Assembly (NCBI RefSeq): GCF_036231905.1
Contig: NZ_JAZARE010000008.1
Coordinates: forward strand, 1 to 64,000
Source: CAMLIZ01 sp036231905
Lineage (GTDB): Bacteria > Pseudomonadota > Gammaproteobacteria > Burkholderiales > Burkholderiaceae_C
Direction of reading: 5' to 3'
DNA: 64,000 nucleotides
Position numbers and translations under genes: made by a program. A model generated the notes under the pieces. That model saw only the letters and a program-made list of their open reading frames with translations. It was not told the origin of the DNA and did not search any database. Below are positions 53,660-62,893 of this stretch, in pieces. The first letter of the stretch is position 1. Every line of letters begins with the position of its first letter.

Positions 53660-54319
53660 TCAGTCCCGGTCGGGTGCGCCCAGCGGGAAGTAGGGCCGGA
53701 AGGGCCGCGCTTCGTCCACCGCGCGGGCGAAGGAGGGCCGCGCCAGCAGGCGGCGGCGGTAGGCCAGCACATGGGCGTGTTGCTCGCCGATGCGATGGGT
53801 CCAGTCCGCATAGAAGAGGAAGGGCGCGGCCGCGCAGTCGGCCAGGCTGAACTCATCGCCGGCCGCCCATTCGCGCTGCGCCATCACCTTGTCGAGCCAG
53901 GCGTAGCTGGTGTCCAGCATCGCGCGGGCCTCGGCCACGCCATGCGCGTCGCGCACGCCTTCGGGCCGCAGGGCGTCGAACACGATCTTCTGCTGCGGCG
54001 TGGACACGTAGTTGTCGAAGAAGCGGTCCATCATGCGGACCTCGATGGCCGCCTTCGGGTCCGCGGGGATCAGGCGCACCGGGCCGGGATGGTGCAGGCC
54101 CAGGTATTCGATGATGCAGCTGGCCTCGATGATCGTGCGCTCGCCGTCCACCAGCACCGGAAAGCGCTTCATCGGCCACAGGCGGGCCAGTTCGCGTGTC
54201 ACCTCGCCGTCGGGACCGTCGAGCACGCGCGGCTCGAATGCAGTGCCGTTTTCGTACAGCGCGATCAGCGCCTTCTGGCAGTAGGAGGAGAACGGGTGGA
54301 AGTAGAGCTTCAAGGCCAT
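53660..54319 (-). CDS. glutathione S-transferase family protein
   Basis: 219 residues from ATG 54319. N-terminal thioredoxin-like GST domain (L-K-L-Y-F-H-P-F-S-S-Y-C, P-V-L-V-D-G, I-I-E-A-S-C-I-I-E-Y-L) and a helical C-domain with S-L-A-D-C-A-A-A-P-F. It does not carry the maleylacetoacetate-isomerase S-S-x-x-x-R-V-R-I motif, so a role in homogentisate breakdown is only a possibility. It is convergent with the TRAP genes, 3 bases from the dctM stop. Confidence 0.88.
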   Translation of the reverse strand: MALKLYFHPFSSYCQKALIALYENGTAFEPRVLDGPDGEVTRELARLWPMKRFPVLVDGERTIIEASCIIEYLGLHHPGPVRLIPADPKAAIEVRMMDRFFDNYVSTPQQKIVFDALRPEGVRDAHGVAEARAMLDTSYAWLDKVMAQREWAAGDEFSLADCAAAPFLFYADWTHRIGEQHAHVLAYRRRLLARPSFARAVDEARPFRPYFPLGAPDRD

Positions 54320-54386
54320 GGCGGAGCTTTCGGTGGGGTGATGCTGGCACGACGAACGGCGCCGCCGGGAATCGACATCGCTGGGA

Positions 54387-54998
54387 TCAGCTGCTACCGC
54401 TGGCCTTGGTAGCAACCAGTGGCTTCAGGTCCGCGTCGCTGAAACGCCGGCGATCGGCTTCCATTTCATGCAGCGGCTCTACCTCTTCCAGCGTGGCCAG
54501 GCAACGCTCGGTCAGGCGCTGGTAGGTGCGTGTGCCGGCCAGCTTCCATTGCATCTCCTGTTCGGTGAGCTCGCGCACCACCTTGGCCGGCACGCCCGCG
54601 GCCAGGGAGCGCGGCGGGATCTTCAGCCCCGCGCGTACGAAGGCGGACGCAGCCACGAAGCTTGCTTCGCCCACCTCCGCTTCGTCCATCACCACCGCGT
54701 TCATGCCCACCAGCGCATCGCGCCGCACCACGCAGCCGTGCAGCACCGCGCCGTGGCCGATGTGCCCGTTTTCTTCCACCACGGTGTCGCTGCCTGGAAA
54801 GCCATGCATGGTGCAGTTGTCCTGCACATTGCTGCCGCGCTCCAGCACGATGCGGCCGAAGTCGCCGCGCAGGCTGGCGCACGGCCCCACGTACACGCCC
54901 GGCCCCACGATCACGTCGCCGATCAGCACCGCGCTCGGGTGCACGAAGGCGCTGGGGTCCACCACCGGCACCAGGCCGTCGATTGCATAACAGGGCAT
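54387..54998 (-). CDS. paaY: PaaY-like gamma-carbonic-anhydrase-fold thioesterase
   Basis: 203 residues. Hexapeptide-repeat left-handed helix from residue ~12 to 150 (D-P-S-A-F-V-H-P-S-A-V-L-I-G-D-V), the metal His region G-H-G-A-V-L-H-G-C and G-M-N-A-V-V-M-D, and a PaaY-type C-terminal part (E-E-V-E-P-L-H-E-M). PaaY hydrolyses toxic CoA by-products in phenylacetate breakdown. It lies near, but not beside, paaG-paaH-paaI. Length and the P-L-H-E-M tail favour PaaY over a general carbonic anhydrase. Confidence 0.82.
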   Translation of the reverse strand: MPCYAIDGLVPVVDPSAFVHPSAVLIGDVIVGPGVYVGPCASLRGDFGRIVLERGSNVQDNCTMHGFPGSDTVVEENGHIGHGAVLHGCVVRRDALVGMNAVVMDEAEVGEASFVAASAFVRAGLKIPPRSLAAGVPAKVVRELTEQEMQWKLAGTRTYQRLTERCLATLEEVEPLHEMEADRRRFSDADLKPLVATKASGSS

Positions 54999-55121
54999 GG
55001 TTGTCTCCTTGCGGATGCACCGCGGCATCCATCGGGCATCGATTGTCCACAGGGATGGACTGACCGGCCCGCTGGGGCTACGCTGCGCCGGGGCTGACGC
55101 CCCACCTACCGACAACCATCC

Positions 55122-55886
55122 ATGGAGAGGCACTTGAACCACAAGCTCAAAGTCCTTGCCGCGGCCCTGGCGCTCATCAGCGGCGCGGCGCAGGCGGCAT
55201 CTGACACGACGGTCGATTTCGACCACTGGCGCCAGGGCTGGAAAGGCCCCAAAGGCAGCGGCGGCAGCACCTGGCGTGACACCACGATGGGCAACGATGC
55301 GCCGGCCCTGCACACCCAGTTCACCGACTTCGGCATCACCTTCAGCACCGATCGCAACCAGCACTTCCTGGGCGACTACACGCTCATGCCGGGGGTGCAG
55401 ATCGGCCTGGACGTGAGCACGCAGTCGGTGTTCTTCTTCGATCGCGAGGTCACGCGGGACCTGGTGGTGGAGCTGCGCGACTACGACAACGCGCCCGAAG
55501 GCATGCCCTACGTGGCGGTTTGGGCGAAGCTGGGCACGCTGGATGCGGCCCAGGCCGGCTGGCAGCACTGGTCGGTGACCATCAGCGACACCCACTCCCA
55601 GGCGCTGCCCACGGGCTGGGGCGGTTATGGCGCGGAGGACCCGGTGACCTTCGAGCCCAGGCTGCCCGACGGCCGCACCTTCGCCAGCGTGCTGGCCGGC
55701 ATCGACGAAATCGCGTTCACCACCTACGTGCCCGGCATGGTGTTCGGCGGCACGTACTTCGACGTCGCGATCGACAACATCTCGATCGCCAAGGTGTCGC
55801 CAGTGCCGGAGCCCGCATCGCTGGCGCTGATGGCGGGCGGCCTGGGTCTGCTGGCCTGGCGCCGCCGCGGCCTGCGGCGCAGCTGA
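55122..55886 (+). CDS. PEP-CTERM sorting-domain protein
   Basis: 254 residues. Signal peptide (L-A-A-A-L-A-L-I-S-G-A-A-Q-A), then a beta-rich secreted domain, then the PEP-CTERM tail V-P-E-P-A-S-L-A-L-M-A-G-G-L-G-L-L with a basic end. ATG 55122 is used; a TTG at 55134 lies just after a GGAGAGG stretch and could be the real start. Probably exported and anchored by exosortase; the central domain resembles PEP-CTERM-associated domains of unknown role. Confidence 0.85.
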   Translation: MERHLNHKLKVLAAALALISGAAQAASDTTVDFDHWRQGWKGPKGSGGSTWRDTTMGNDAPALHTQFTDFGITFSTDRNQHFLGDYTLMPGVQIGLDVSTQSVFFFDREVTRDLVVELRDYDNAPEGMPYVAVWAKLGTLDAAQAGWQHWSVTISDTHSQALPTGWGGYGAEDPVTFEPRLPDGRTFASVLAGIDEIAFTTYVPGMVFGGTYFDVAIDNISIAKVSPVPEPASLALMAGGLGLLAWRRRGLRRS

Positions 55887-55896
55887 GTCGAAGGGG

Positions 55897-55928
55897 AGGC
55901 GCCGGCCTGCCGGCCGGCGCCTTTCTTC
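55897..55928. terminator. bidirectional rho-independent terminator
   Basis: AGGCGCCGGC (55897-55906) and GCCGGCGCCT (55913-55922) form a 10-base perfect stem with a 6-base loop, followed by TTTCTTCC-type bases. It lies between the convergent PEP-CTERM and TonB-receptor genes and can serve both. Confidence 0.8.
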
Positions 55929-55937
55929 CTGCTTACC

Positions 55938-58055
55938 CTAGAAGCTGACGCGCAGCCCCGCCATCACGCCGCGGCCAGGCAAGGGCGACAAAGGCCGCAC
56001 CGTGCCGATCGTGCTGGCGTTGTAGGCCAGCGCGTTGCCCACGTTGTTGAGCTTCACGAACGCCAGCGCATCGGTCTCGCCCAGGCGCAGCTTGTAGGCG
56101 GCCGACAGATTGACGATGGTCCACGCGGGCGTCGGCGTGTCGTCCTCCGGCACGCGGGTCTGCCGCGTTGCGTGCTGTACCTCGGCCCGGGCACTCCAGG
56201 CGTCCTGCTGCCAGTACAGCGCCACCGTCGCCCGCAGGGGCGCGATGCGAGGCAGCGGTTCGCCGGTGCTCAGGTTGTCGCCGCGCACCAGGTCGATATG
56301 GCCTTCGAGGTCGAGGCTACCGGCACCTTGCCAGAGCCGCTTGCCGGCATCGACTTCAGCACCGTACAAGCGGGCCGGCACGCCGCGGAAGGTGTACACC
56401 GGAAACGCGTTGCCCTCCTCGTCGACGAAGTCCGGCTCGCTGCTGCGCACCAGCGCGATGTAGTTCTGGAAGCGGCTCCAGAACGCGCCCACCTTGGCGT
56501 GGTCATGGCCGTCCTTCCATTGCAACGCGAGGTCGATGTTGCGGCCGCGCTCCTTCGCCTGCGCGGTGTCACCGCGCTCGAAGGTGGCGGTGGCCGCATG
56601 CACGCCGTTGGCATAGAGCTCATAGCTGGTGGGCGCGCGTTCGGTGTACGCCGCATTGCCGCTCAGCTGCCACCGTGTGTCGAGGTTCCACACCGCGCCC
56701 AGCGACGCGCTTTTGGGCGAAAAGCTGCGCTGCAGCGCCGGGCCGAACTTCGCCGCGTCGGCGTCGGCATCGCCGTCGGAATCCACCGTGGCCCGCTCCG
56801 CGCGCAGGCCGCCGCTGAGCTGGATGGCCTTGCCCAGGCTCCACTGCTCGTACACGAACGCGGCCGCCTGCCGGCTGTGCGTGGTGGGGACAAAGGCTTC
56901 CTCGCCCAGGGCCTCGAAGCGTGACGACTCACCCTGGAAGCCGAACACGCCCTCCAGCTGGCCCGCGCCGAGCGCTCGCGCGGCGTGCACCGCCTCCACG
57001 CGCAGGTCACCGCCCTTGTTCTTGAAGGTGGTGCCCACCTCGCCGGTGCCTTCGACCTCCTGGTGTTCGTAGTTGGTGAAGCCGGCCTGCGCCCGCACGG
57101 TGGTGATGAAGCCGCCCAGGTCGCGCACCTCGCCCGATAGCGAGAGCTTGTCGCGTTGCATGCGGATCGTGACGTCCTCTTCCGCGACGGTGCCGTAGTC
57201 ATTGCGGTAAGTGTCCACGCTCGCCCCCAGGAAACCGTGGTCCCAGACCATGGAGCCGCCGACGGCGCCGCCCTTGGCTTCGCTCGCGGAATTCACCACT
57301 CGGTCGCGTCGTTCGGTGCCGCCGCCGTCCACGGGGCGGTCGAAGCCCGGCACGCGCAGGTCGTCGGTCTTGCGCCAGAAGGCGTCGGCGTGCAGCGCAA
57401 AGCCCGAGCCGCCGGCTTCCACCAGGCCGGACACGCCGCGTTCGTCGGCCGCGCCGCCCATGCGGGCTTCCGCTGCGCCTGAGACGCCGCTCACGGGGCT
57501 GCGCGGAATCCGGTTGTCGATGGCGTTCACCACGCCGCCCACGGCGCTGCCGCCGTAGAGCAGGGCGGCCGGGCCGCGCAGCACTTCCACGCGCTCCACC
57601 ACCAGCGGATCGATCGGCACCGCATGGTCGAAGCTCAGGCTGGACGCATCCAGCGACGCACCGGCATTGCTGAGCACGCGGATGCGGTCGCCGTCCTGGC
57701 CGCGGATCACCGGGCGGTTGGCGTTGGGGCCGAAGTAGGTGGACGACACGCCGGGCAGGCCCTCCAGCGTTTCGCCGAGCGAGCTGCCACGGCGCAGCAC
57801 GAGTTCGTCGCCGCTGATGGACGTGGCGGGTGCGGCCAGTTGCTCCGCGCGCAGCGGGTTGCCGGTGATCACGACCGACTGCACGCCGGACGTGCCGGAG
57901 CTGGAGGTGCCGGAGGCAGATGAGGCGATCGTGGCGGGGGTGGATGCCGGCGCAGGCGACGGGGTGTCGTCGGCCGCGCGAGCCGCGCCCATGGCGAGCA
58001 CGGCGATGGCAACGACGACGGCGCGTTGCCGCGACAGGGGGCAGATGCGATTCAT
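55938..58055 (-). CDS. TonB-dependent receptor, metal-type (ZnuD/OprC-like)
   Basis: 705 residues from ATG 58055 (AAGGA upstream). Signal peptide ends near A-R-A-A-D, then a Ser/Thr/Ala linker, TonB-box-like S-V-V-I-T-G-N-P, plug (E-T-L-E-G-L-P-G-V-S-S-T-Y-F-G-P) with V-L-R-G-P-A-A-L-L-Y-G-G-S, and a barrel ending G-L-R-V-S-F. Acidic loops (D-S-D-G-D-A-D-A-D) and the plug pattern suggest zinc or copper. The DUF2946 gene upstream supports a metal role. Confidence 0.85.
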   Translation of the reverse strand: MNRICPLSRQRAVVVAIAVLAMGAARAADDTPSPAPASTPATIASSASGTSSSGTSGVQSVVITGNPLRAEQLAAPATSISGDELVLRRGSSLGETLEGLPGVSSTYFGPNANRPVIRGQDGDRIRVLSNAGASLDASSLSFDHAVPIDPLVVERVEVLRGPAALLYGGSAVGGVVNAIDNRIPRSPVSGVSGAAEARMGGAADERGVSGLVEAGGSGFALHADAFWRKTDDLRVPGFDRPVDGGGTERRDRVVNSASEAKGGAVGGSMVWDHGFLGASVDTYRNDYGTVAEEDVTIRMQRDKLSLSGEVRDLGGFITTVRAQAGFTNYEHQEVEGTGEVGTTFKNKGGDLRVEAVHAARALGAGQLEGVFGFQGESSRFEALGEEAFVPTTHSRQAAAFVYEQWSLGKAIQLSGGLRAERATVDSDGDADADAAKFGPALQRSFSPKSASLGAVWNLDTRWQLSGNAAYTERAPTSYELYANGVHAATATFERGDTAQAKERGRNIDLALQWKDGHDHAKVGAFWSRFQNYIALVRSSEPDFVDEEGNAFPVYTFRGVPARLYGAEVDAGKRLWQGAGSLDLEGHIDLVRGDNLSTGEPLPRIAPLRATVALYWQQDAWSARAEVQHATRQTRVPEDDTPTPAWTIVNLSAAYKLRLGETDALAFVKLNNVGNALAYNASTIGTVRPLSPLPGRGVMAGLRVSF

Positions 58056-58212
58056 GGAGAGTCCTTGCCCGCGCGGCGGTGCGCGCAGGGCATTCAAGCG
58101 TTAAACGGGGTTCCGTGCCCGCTGCGCCGGCGCCCGCACGCAGGCGCGGGCGGTCGGGCAGAGGCACTGCAGCCCACGGCAGCGGTTCACGCGGTGGGCT
58201 GCCGGCAACGGC

Positions 58213-58563
58213 TCAATGCAAAAGGACGGGAGGCGCGCGGCTGAAGTAGGCACTCGGCGCCGCGGCAACCCAGGTGCTGCTGCGATCCGTGCGCGGAGCC
58301 GCATGGCGTGCCGCGGACGGCGGCATCCCGGGCAGCTTGCCCAGCAAGGGGCCGCTCGCCAGCCCGGCGGCGGAGAGGCAAAGATCGCAGTGCTCCGGGT
58401 GCAGGGCCTGCTGGGTGTCCGGGTCGGCGCCGGCATCGGCCCGCACGTGCGAATAGCCGTGCCAGTCGGCCGCCGCCTGCGCGAACGGCAGCAGCAGTGC
58501 CAGCCACAGCAGCCACTGGATGTGCCGCGGTGTGCGAAGGCGGTGAAGCAGGCTGCTCGACAT
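58213..58563 (-). CDS. DUF2946 family protein
   Basis: 116 residues. N-terminal hydrophobic signal (W-L-L-W-L-A-L-L-L-P-F-A-Q-A-A-A), then H35 and H39 and the H-P-E-H-C-D-L-C cluster (55-62), a metal-type ligand group. It precedes the metal-type TonB receptor on the same strand by ~157 bases. Probably a periplasmic metal-binding accessory; function unproved. Divergent from paaG. Confidence 0.75.
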   Translation of the reverse strand: MSSSLLHRLRTPRHIQWLLWLALLLPFAQAAADWHGYSHVRADAGADPDTQQALHPEHCDLCLSAAGLASGPLLGKLPGMPPSAARHAAPRTDRSSTWVAAAPSAYFSRAPPVLLH

Positions 58564-58652
58564 GGCGAAGAGGCGGTATCTTAGTCGCGCCGCCCGAAGG
58601 CCCGCGGATTGCGGTGCTGCGACGGCGGCAGCGCCGGCAAGCGAATATGATT

Positions 58653-58666
58653 ACCGACCGGTCGGT
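58653..58666. promoter_or_regulatory. PaaR-type TetR operator upstream of paaG
   Basis: ACCGACCGGTCGGT is a 14-base perfect palindrome 44 bases before the paaG start, of the form bound by TetR-family PaaR in betaproteobacterial phenylacetate clusters. It also lies upstream of the divergent DUF2946 gene. No TetR gene is in the window. Confidence 0.75.
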
Positions 58667-58710
58667 CAATCAATTCCGACCATGCCCACGGGGCCTTCCA
58701 AGGAGACACC

Positions 58711-59514
58711 ATGACCGAAACCCTGGTGCGGGTGGACGACAGCGGCGCGGTGCGCACGCTCACGCTCAACCGCCCGCAAGCCTTGAACAGCTTCACCACG
58801 CAGATGCATGAACAGCTGCGGTCCGCGCTGGACCAGGCCGCTACCGACACCGCGGTGCGCTGCCTGGTGATCACCGGCGCGGGCCGCGGCTTTTGCGCCG
58901 GCCAGGACCTGAGCGACCCCGCGATCGCGCCCGACCTCACGCCCGGCGCGCAGCCCAAGGACATCGGTGCCCTCATCGAGGCCTGCTACCGCCCGCTGGC
59001 CCTGCGCATCCGTGCGATGCCGATGCCGGTGGTCGCGGCGGTCAACGGCGTGGCCGCCGGCGCGGGCGCCAACCTGGCGCTCGGCTGCGACATGGTGGTG
59101 GCGGCCCGCTCGGCCAGCTTCATCCAGGCCTTCTCCAAGATCGGCTTGATCCCCGATTGCGGCGGCACCTGGCTGCTGCCGCGCCTGGTGGGGCGCGCCC
59201 GCGCGCTGGGGCTGGCCATGACCGGTGACAAGCTGCCGGCCGAGCAGGCCGAACGCATGGGGCTGATCTGGCAGTGCGTGGACGATGCCGCGCTGATGGA
59301 CACGGTGCAGGCCCTGGCCGCCCGCCTGGCCGCGATGCCGGTGAAGGCGCTCGCACAAACCCGGCTGGCGATGGACGCTGCCGGCGAGATGACCCTGGAC
59401 CAGGCCCTGCAACGCGAAGCCGAACTGCAACGCGGCCTGGGCCGGGCCCACGACTACCAGGAAGGCGCCGCCGCCTTCCTGCACAAACGCACTCCCACTT
59501 TCAAGGACCGCTGA
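58711..59514 (+). CDS. paaG: 2-(1,2-epoxy-1,2-dihydrophenyl)acetyl-CoA isomerase
   Basis: A 267-residue crotonase-fold enzyme. It has G-R-G-F-C-A-G-Q-D-L-S, A-G-A-G-A-N-L-A-L-G-C-D and I-P-D-C-G-G-T-W-L-L-P, with the PaaG-type D-C in place of a Glu. It converts the ring epoxide to the oxepin-CoA. It starts an operon paaG-paaH-paaI with 1- and 8-base overlaps. AAGGAG precedes ATG 58711. Confidence 0.9.
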   Translation: MTETLVRVDDSGAVRTLTLNRPQALNSFTTQMHEQLRSALDQAATDTAVRCLVITGAGRGFCAGQDLSDPAIAPDLTPGAQPKDIGALIEACYRPLALRIRAMPMPVVAAVNGVAAGAGANLALGCDMVVAARSASFIQAFSKIGLIPDCGGTWLLPRLVGRARALGLAMTGDKLPAEQAERMGLIWQCVDDAALMDTVQALAARLAAMPVKALAQTRLAMDAAGEMTLDQALQREAELQRGLGRAHDYQEGAAAFLHKRTPTFKDR

Positions 59515-61034
59515 TGCCTTTGCCCCAACTCGACATGCCCGTCACCGTGGCGGTGATCGGCTCCGGCAGCATGGGTGGCGGCATCGCCCAGCTGGCCGCC
59601 CAGGCCGGCCACCCGGTGCGCCTGTTCGACGCGCAGGAAGGCGCGGCCGAACGCGCGCTGGAGCGCATCTCGGCCGACCTGGCGGGCGCGGTGAAGCGCG
59701 GCCGCCTGGACGATGCGCAGAAGGACGCGGTGATGGGCCGCCTCAGCGTGGCCAACACCTTGCTCGATCTCGAGGGCTGTGGCCTGGTGGTGGAGGCCAT
59801 CGTGGAAAAGCTGGAGCCCAAGCAGACGCTGTTCCGCCAGCTCGAGGAAGTGCTGGACGAGTCCGCAGTGCTCGCCACCAACACCTCGTCCATCTCCATC
59901 ACCGCGGTGGCGCAGGGCCTGGTGCACCCCAACCGCGTGATCGGCTGGCATTTCTTCAACCCGGCGCCGCGCATGAAGCTGGTGGAAGTGATCGCCGGCC
60001 TGGAGACCGACCCGGCGCTGGTGGCCGAGATGCACGCCCTGTCGCGCGCCTGGGGCAAGACGCCGGTGGACGCACCCAACGCGCCCGGCTTCATCGTCAA
60101 CCGCGTGGCACGGCCGTACTACGCCGAAGGCCTGCGCCTGCTGGCCGAACGCCTGGCCCCGCTGGAGGCGATCGACCGCCTGATGCGCGAGGCCGGCGGT
60201 TTTTCGCTCGGCCCCTTCGAGCTGATCGACCTGATCGGCGTGGACGTGAACCTGTCGGTCACCGAATCGGTGTACGCCGCCACCCAGCAGGACAACCGCT
60301 ATGCGCCCCACCTGATCCAGCAGGAGCTGGTGCGGGCCGGGCATTTCGGCCGCAAGAGCGGGCGTGGCTTCTACGACTACCGCCCCACCGCCGGCAAGCT
60401 GCATGCAGTGGGGCTGGCGGCCGTGGGCGAGGCGCCGGCGCTGCGCGTGGCGGGCGACCTGGGGCTGCTGCAGCCGCTGGTGGAGCGCTTGCAGGGCGCC
60501 GGGGCCACGGTGTCGCGTGACGACGGCCTGGCTGCCGGCAGTTTTGCCTTCGGCGAGGTCACGGTGGCGTTGACCGACGGCCGCACCGCCACCGAGCGCG
60601 CCGCTGGCGGCGGCCCGCTGCTGCTGCTGGACCTGGCGCGCGACTACGCCACCACCACGCTGGTGGGCGCGGCCGCCAGCGCGGGCGCAGACGCGCACCT
60701 GCCAGTGCTGGCCGCGGCGCTGCAGCCAGCCGGCATCGAGCTGCTGCGCCTGAACGACGTGGCGGGGCTGGGCGTCATGCGCGTGGTGTGCGGCCTGGCC
60801 AATGAAGCGGCCGACCTGGTCACCTGGACCGGCACGAGCGCGCAGGACATCGACGTGGCGATGGTGCTGGGCACCGCCTATCCGGTGGGCCCGCTGGCCT
60901 GGGCCGATGCGATCGGCCCCTCGCGTGTGGTGCAGGTGCTGGAGCACCTGCATGCCCACTACGGCGAGGCGCGCTACCGCCGCTCGCCGCGCCTGCTGCG
61001 CGCCCGCTTCGCCCAGGAGAGCCTGCATGCCTGA
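59514..61034 (+). CDS. paaH: 3-hydroxyadipyl-CoA dehydrogenase
   Basis: 506 residues, the size of PaaH. N-terminal NAD domain G-S-G-S-M-G-G-G-I-A-Q, catalytic region V-I-G-W-H-F-F-N-P-A-P-R-M-K-L-V-E-V and two C-terminal 3HCDH domains. It oxidises 3-hydroxyadipyl-CoA in phenylacetate breakdown. TGATG overlap with paaG. Confidence 0.9.
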   Translation: MPLPQLDMPVTVAVIGSGSMGGGIAQLAAQAGHPVRLFDAQEGAAERALERISADLAGAVKRGRLDDAQKDAVMGRLSVANTLLDLEGCGLVVEAIVEKLEPKQTLFRQLEEVLDESAVLATNTSSISITAVAQGLVHPNRVIGWHFFNPAPRMKLVEVIAGLETDPALVAEMHALSRAWGKTPVDAPNAPGFIVNRVARPYYAEGLRLLAERLAPLEAIDRLMREAGGFSLGPFELIDLIGVDVNLSVTESVYAATQQDNRYAPHLIQQELVRAGHFGRKSGRGFYDYRPTAGKLHAVGLAAVGEAPALRVAGDLGLLQPLVERLQGAGATVSRDDGLAAGSFAFGEVTVALTDGRTATERAAGGGPLLLLDLARDYATTTLVGAAASAGADAHLPVLAAALQPAGIELLRLNDVAGLGVMRVVCGLANEAADLVTWTGTSAQDIDVAMVLGTAYPVGPLAWADAIGPSRVVQVLEHLHAHYGEARYRRSPRLLRARFAQESLHA

Positions 61035-61476
61035 TGCACCGGCTGATCCGCAACAGGTGGCGCTGGCGGTGCGCGAGGCGATGTTCGCCCAGGACCATGC
61101 CTCCAGGTCGCTCGGCATCGAGGTGAGCGACATCGGCCCCGGCCGCGCCACCACCACCATGACCGTGCGGCGCGACATGCTCAATGGCTTTGCGATCTGC
61201 CACGGCGGCCTCATCACCACCCTGGCCGATTCGGCGTTTGCGTTTGCCTGCAACTCGTACAACGAGCTCACGGTGGCCTCCGGCTTCAGCGTGGACATCG
61301 TCGCACCGGCCAAGGAAGGCGACGTGCTCACCGCCCGCGCGGTGGAGGTCAACAAGGCCGGGCGCACGGGGGTGTACGACATCGAGGTGCTCAACCAGCG
61401 CGGCGAGCGCGTCGCGGTGTTCCGCGGCCGCAGCTACACCCTCAAGGGCAAGCCCGTCATTCCGGCGAAGGGCTGA
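61027..61476 (+). CDS. paaI: phenylacetyl-CoA pathway hotdog thioesterase
   Basis: 149 residues. Hotdog-fold pattern with the active-site N-G-F-A-I-C-H-G-G-L-I-T-T-L-A-D and A-S-G-F-S-V-D-I-V-A-P. PaaI releases CoA from trapped intermediates. ATG 61027 overlaps paaH by 8 bases and the following oxidoreductase by 1. Confidence 0.9.
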   Translation: MPDAPADPQQVALAVREAMFAQDHASRSLGIEVSDIGPGRATTTMTVRRDMLNGFAICHGGLITTLADSAFAFACNSYNELTVASGFSVDIVAPAKEGDVLTARAVEVNKAGRTGVYDIEVLNQRGERVAVFRGRSYTLKGKPVIPAKG

Positions 61477-62612
61477 TGGCGCACGAGCACATCGATGCGG
61501 TGGTTGTCGGGGCCGGCGTGGTGGGCCTGGCGGCCGCGCGTCGCCTGGCGCGTGCCGGGCGCGAGGTGGTGGTGCTGGAAGCGGCCAACGCGGTCGGCAC
61601 CGTCACCAGCTCGCGCAACAGCGAGGTCATCCATGCGGGGCTGTACTACCCCACCGGCTCGTTGAAGGCGCGGTTGTGTGTGCAGGGCCGCGATCTGCTC
61701 TACGCCTATTGCGCCGAGCGCAGCATCGCGCACCGCCGCTGCGGCAAGCTGATCGTGGCCACGCACGAGGGCCAGCTCGCGGGCCTGAAGGCGCTTCAGG
61801 CACAGGCCCATGCGAATGGTGTGCACGACGTGGCCTGGCTCACGGCCAGTGAAGCGCAAGCGATGGAGCCGCAGCTGCAGTGCGTCGCCGCGCTGCATTC
61901 CCCATCGACCGGCATCGTGGACAGCCACGGCCTGATGCTCGCGCTGCAGGGCGATGCCGAAGCGCACGGCGCGATGCTGGCGCTGGAAAGCCCGGTGCTC
62001 GGTGGCCGCATCACCGACGCCGGCATCGAGCTGGACGTGGGCGGTGCGGTGCCGATGACCGTGCTGGCGCGCACGGTGGTCAACGCGGCCGGGCTGGATG
62101 CACCGGCAGTCGCCGGCCGCATCGCCGGCCTGGACCCGGCCCACGTGCCACGCGCCTGGTTCAGCAAGGGCAGCTACTTTGCCCTGGCCGGCAAGGCGCC
62201 GTTTTCGCGCCTGGTGTATCCGGTGCACGAAGGCAGCTGGCTGGGCGTGCACCTCACGCTGGACCTGGGCGGCCAGGCCCGCTTCGGCCCGGACGCCGAA
62301 TGGCTGCCTGAGGACACCCGCAGCAACTGCATCGACTACCGGGTGGACCCGCGGCGTGGCGAGGCGTTCTACGACGCGGTGCGGCGCTACTGGCCCGGCC
62401 TGCCGGACGGCGCGCTGCAGCCCGCCTACGCCGGCGTGCGCCCCAAGATCCACGGGCCGGGCGAGCCTGCGCCGGACTTCGTGATCCAGGGGCCGGGGGT
62501 GCATGGCGTTGCCGGGCTGGTGAACCTGTTCGGCATCGAGTCGCCCGGGCTCACGTCGGCTCTGGCGATCGGGGAAGCGGTGGTTGGACTGGTGGATCAG
62601 TCGCCCGCGTAG
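61476..62612 (+). CDS. FAD-dependent oxidoreductase (L-2-hydroxyglutarate oxidase-like)
   Basis: 378 residues. Rossmann G-A-G-V-V-G-L-A-A-A at the N-terminus, then S-S-R-N-S-E-V-I-H-A-G-L-Y-Y-P and a C-terminal G-L-V-N-L-F-G-I-E-S-P-G-L-T of the DAO/LhgO group. Its ATG overlaps the paaI stop by one base, so it is in the same transcript. Role in the paa operon is unclear; oxidation of a 2-hydroxy acid is inferred. Confidence 0.82.
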   Translation: MAHEHIDAVVVGAGVVGLAAARRLARAGREVVVLEAANAVGTVTSSRNSEVIHAGLYYPTGSLKARLCVQGRDLLYAYCAERSIAHRRCGKLIVATHEGQLAGLKALQAQAHANGVHDVAWLTASEAQAMEPQLQCVAALHSPSTGIVDSHGLMLALQGDAEAHGAMLALESPVLGGRITDAGIELDVGGAVPMTVLARTVVNAAGLDAPAVAGRIAGLDPAHVPRAWFSKGSYFALAGKAPFSRLVYPVHEGSWLGVHLTLDLGGQARFGPDAEWLPEDTRSNCIDYRVDPRRGEAFYDAVRRYWPGLPDGALQPAYAGVRPKIHGPGEPAPDFVIQGPGVHGVAGLVNLFGIESPGLTSALAIGEAVVGLVDQSPA

Positions 62613-62893
62613 CCCGCCTCGCGCTGGCCGCGGATGGCCAGCACGAACACCACGTCGATGTCGGGAAGGTAGCGATACAAGGCGACGTAGCCCTTGCTGC
62701 GCCGGCCGATGACCAACTCACGAAGTTCGTTTTGCGCCGGCCGCCCGATCAGCGGATTGCTGCCCAATATCGACAAGGCCTCGATGATCTCCGGCAGTCG
62801 CCGGGAAGCCGCCTCGGGGTCATGCTGCGCCAGGTGCTCGAAGATGCGCTCGAAGTCGTCCGCGACCTCTGGCGCCAGCTCGACGCGGGCCAC
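62597..62893 (-). CDS. ParE/RelE-family toxin
   Basis: 98 residues starting at GTG 62893, directly after the antitoxin stop. Compact toxin fold: V-A-D-D-F-E-R-I-F-E-H-L, then S-N-P-L-I-G-R and V-A-L-Y-R-Y-L-P. ParE inhibits gyrase; RelE-type cleaves mRNA; sequence alone does not decide. The 3' end overlaps the upstream oxidoreductase stop by 16 bases. Confidence 0.85.
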   Translation of the reverse strand: MARVELAPEVADDFERIFEHLAQHDPEAASRRLPEIIEALSILGSNPLIGRPAQNELRELVIGRRSKGYVALYRYLPDIDVVFVLAIRGQREAGYAGD

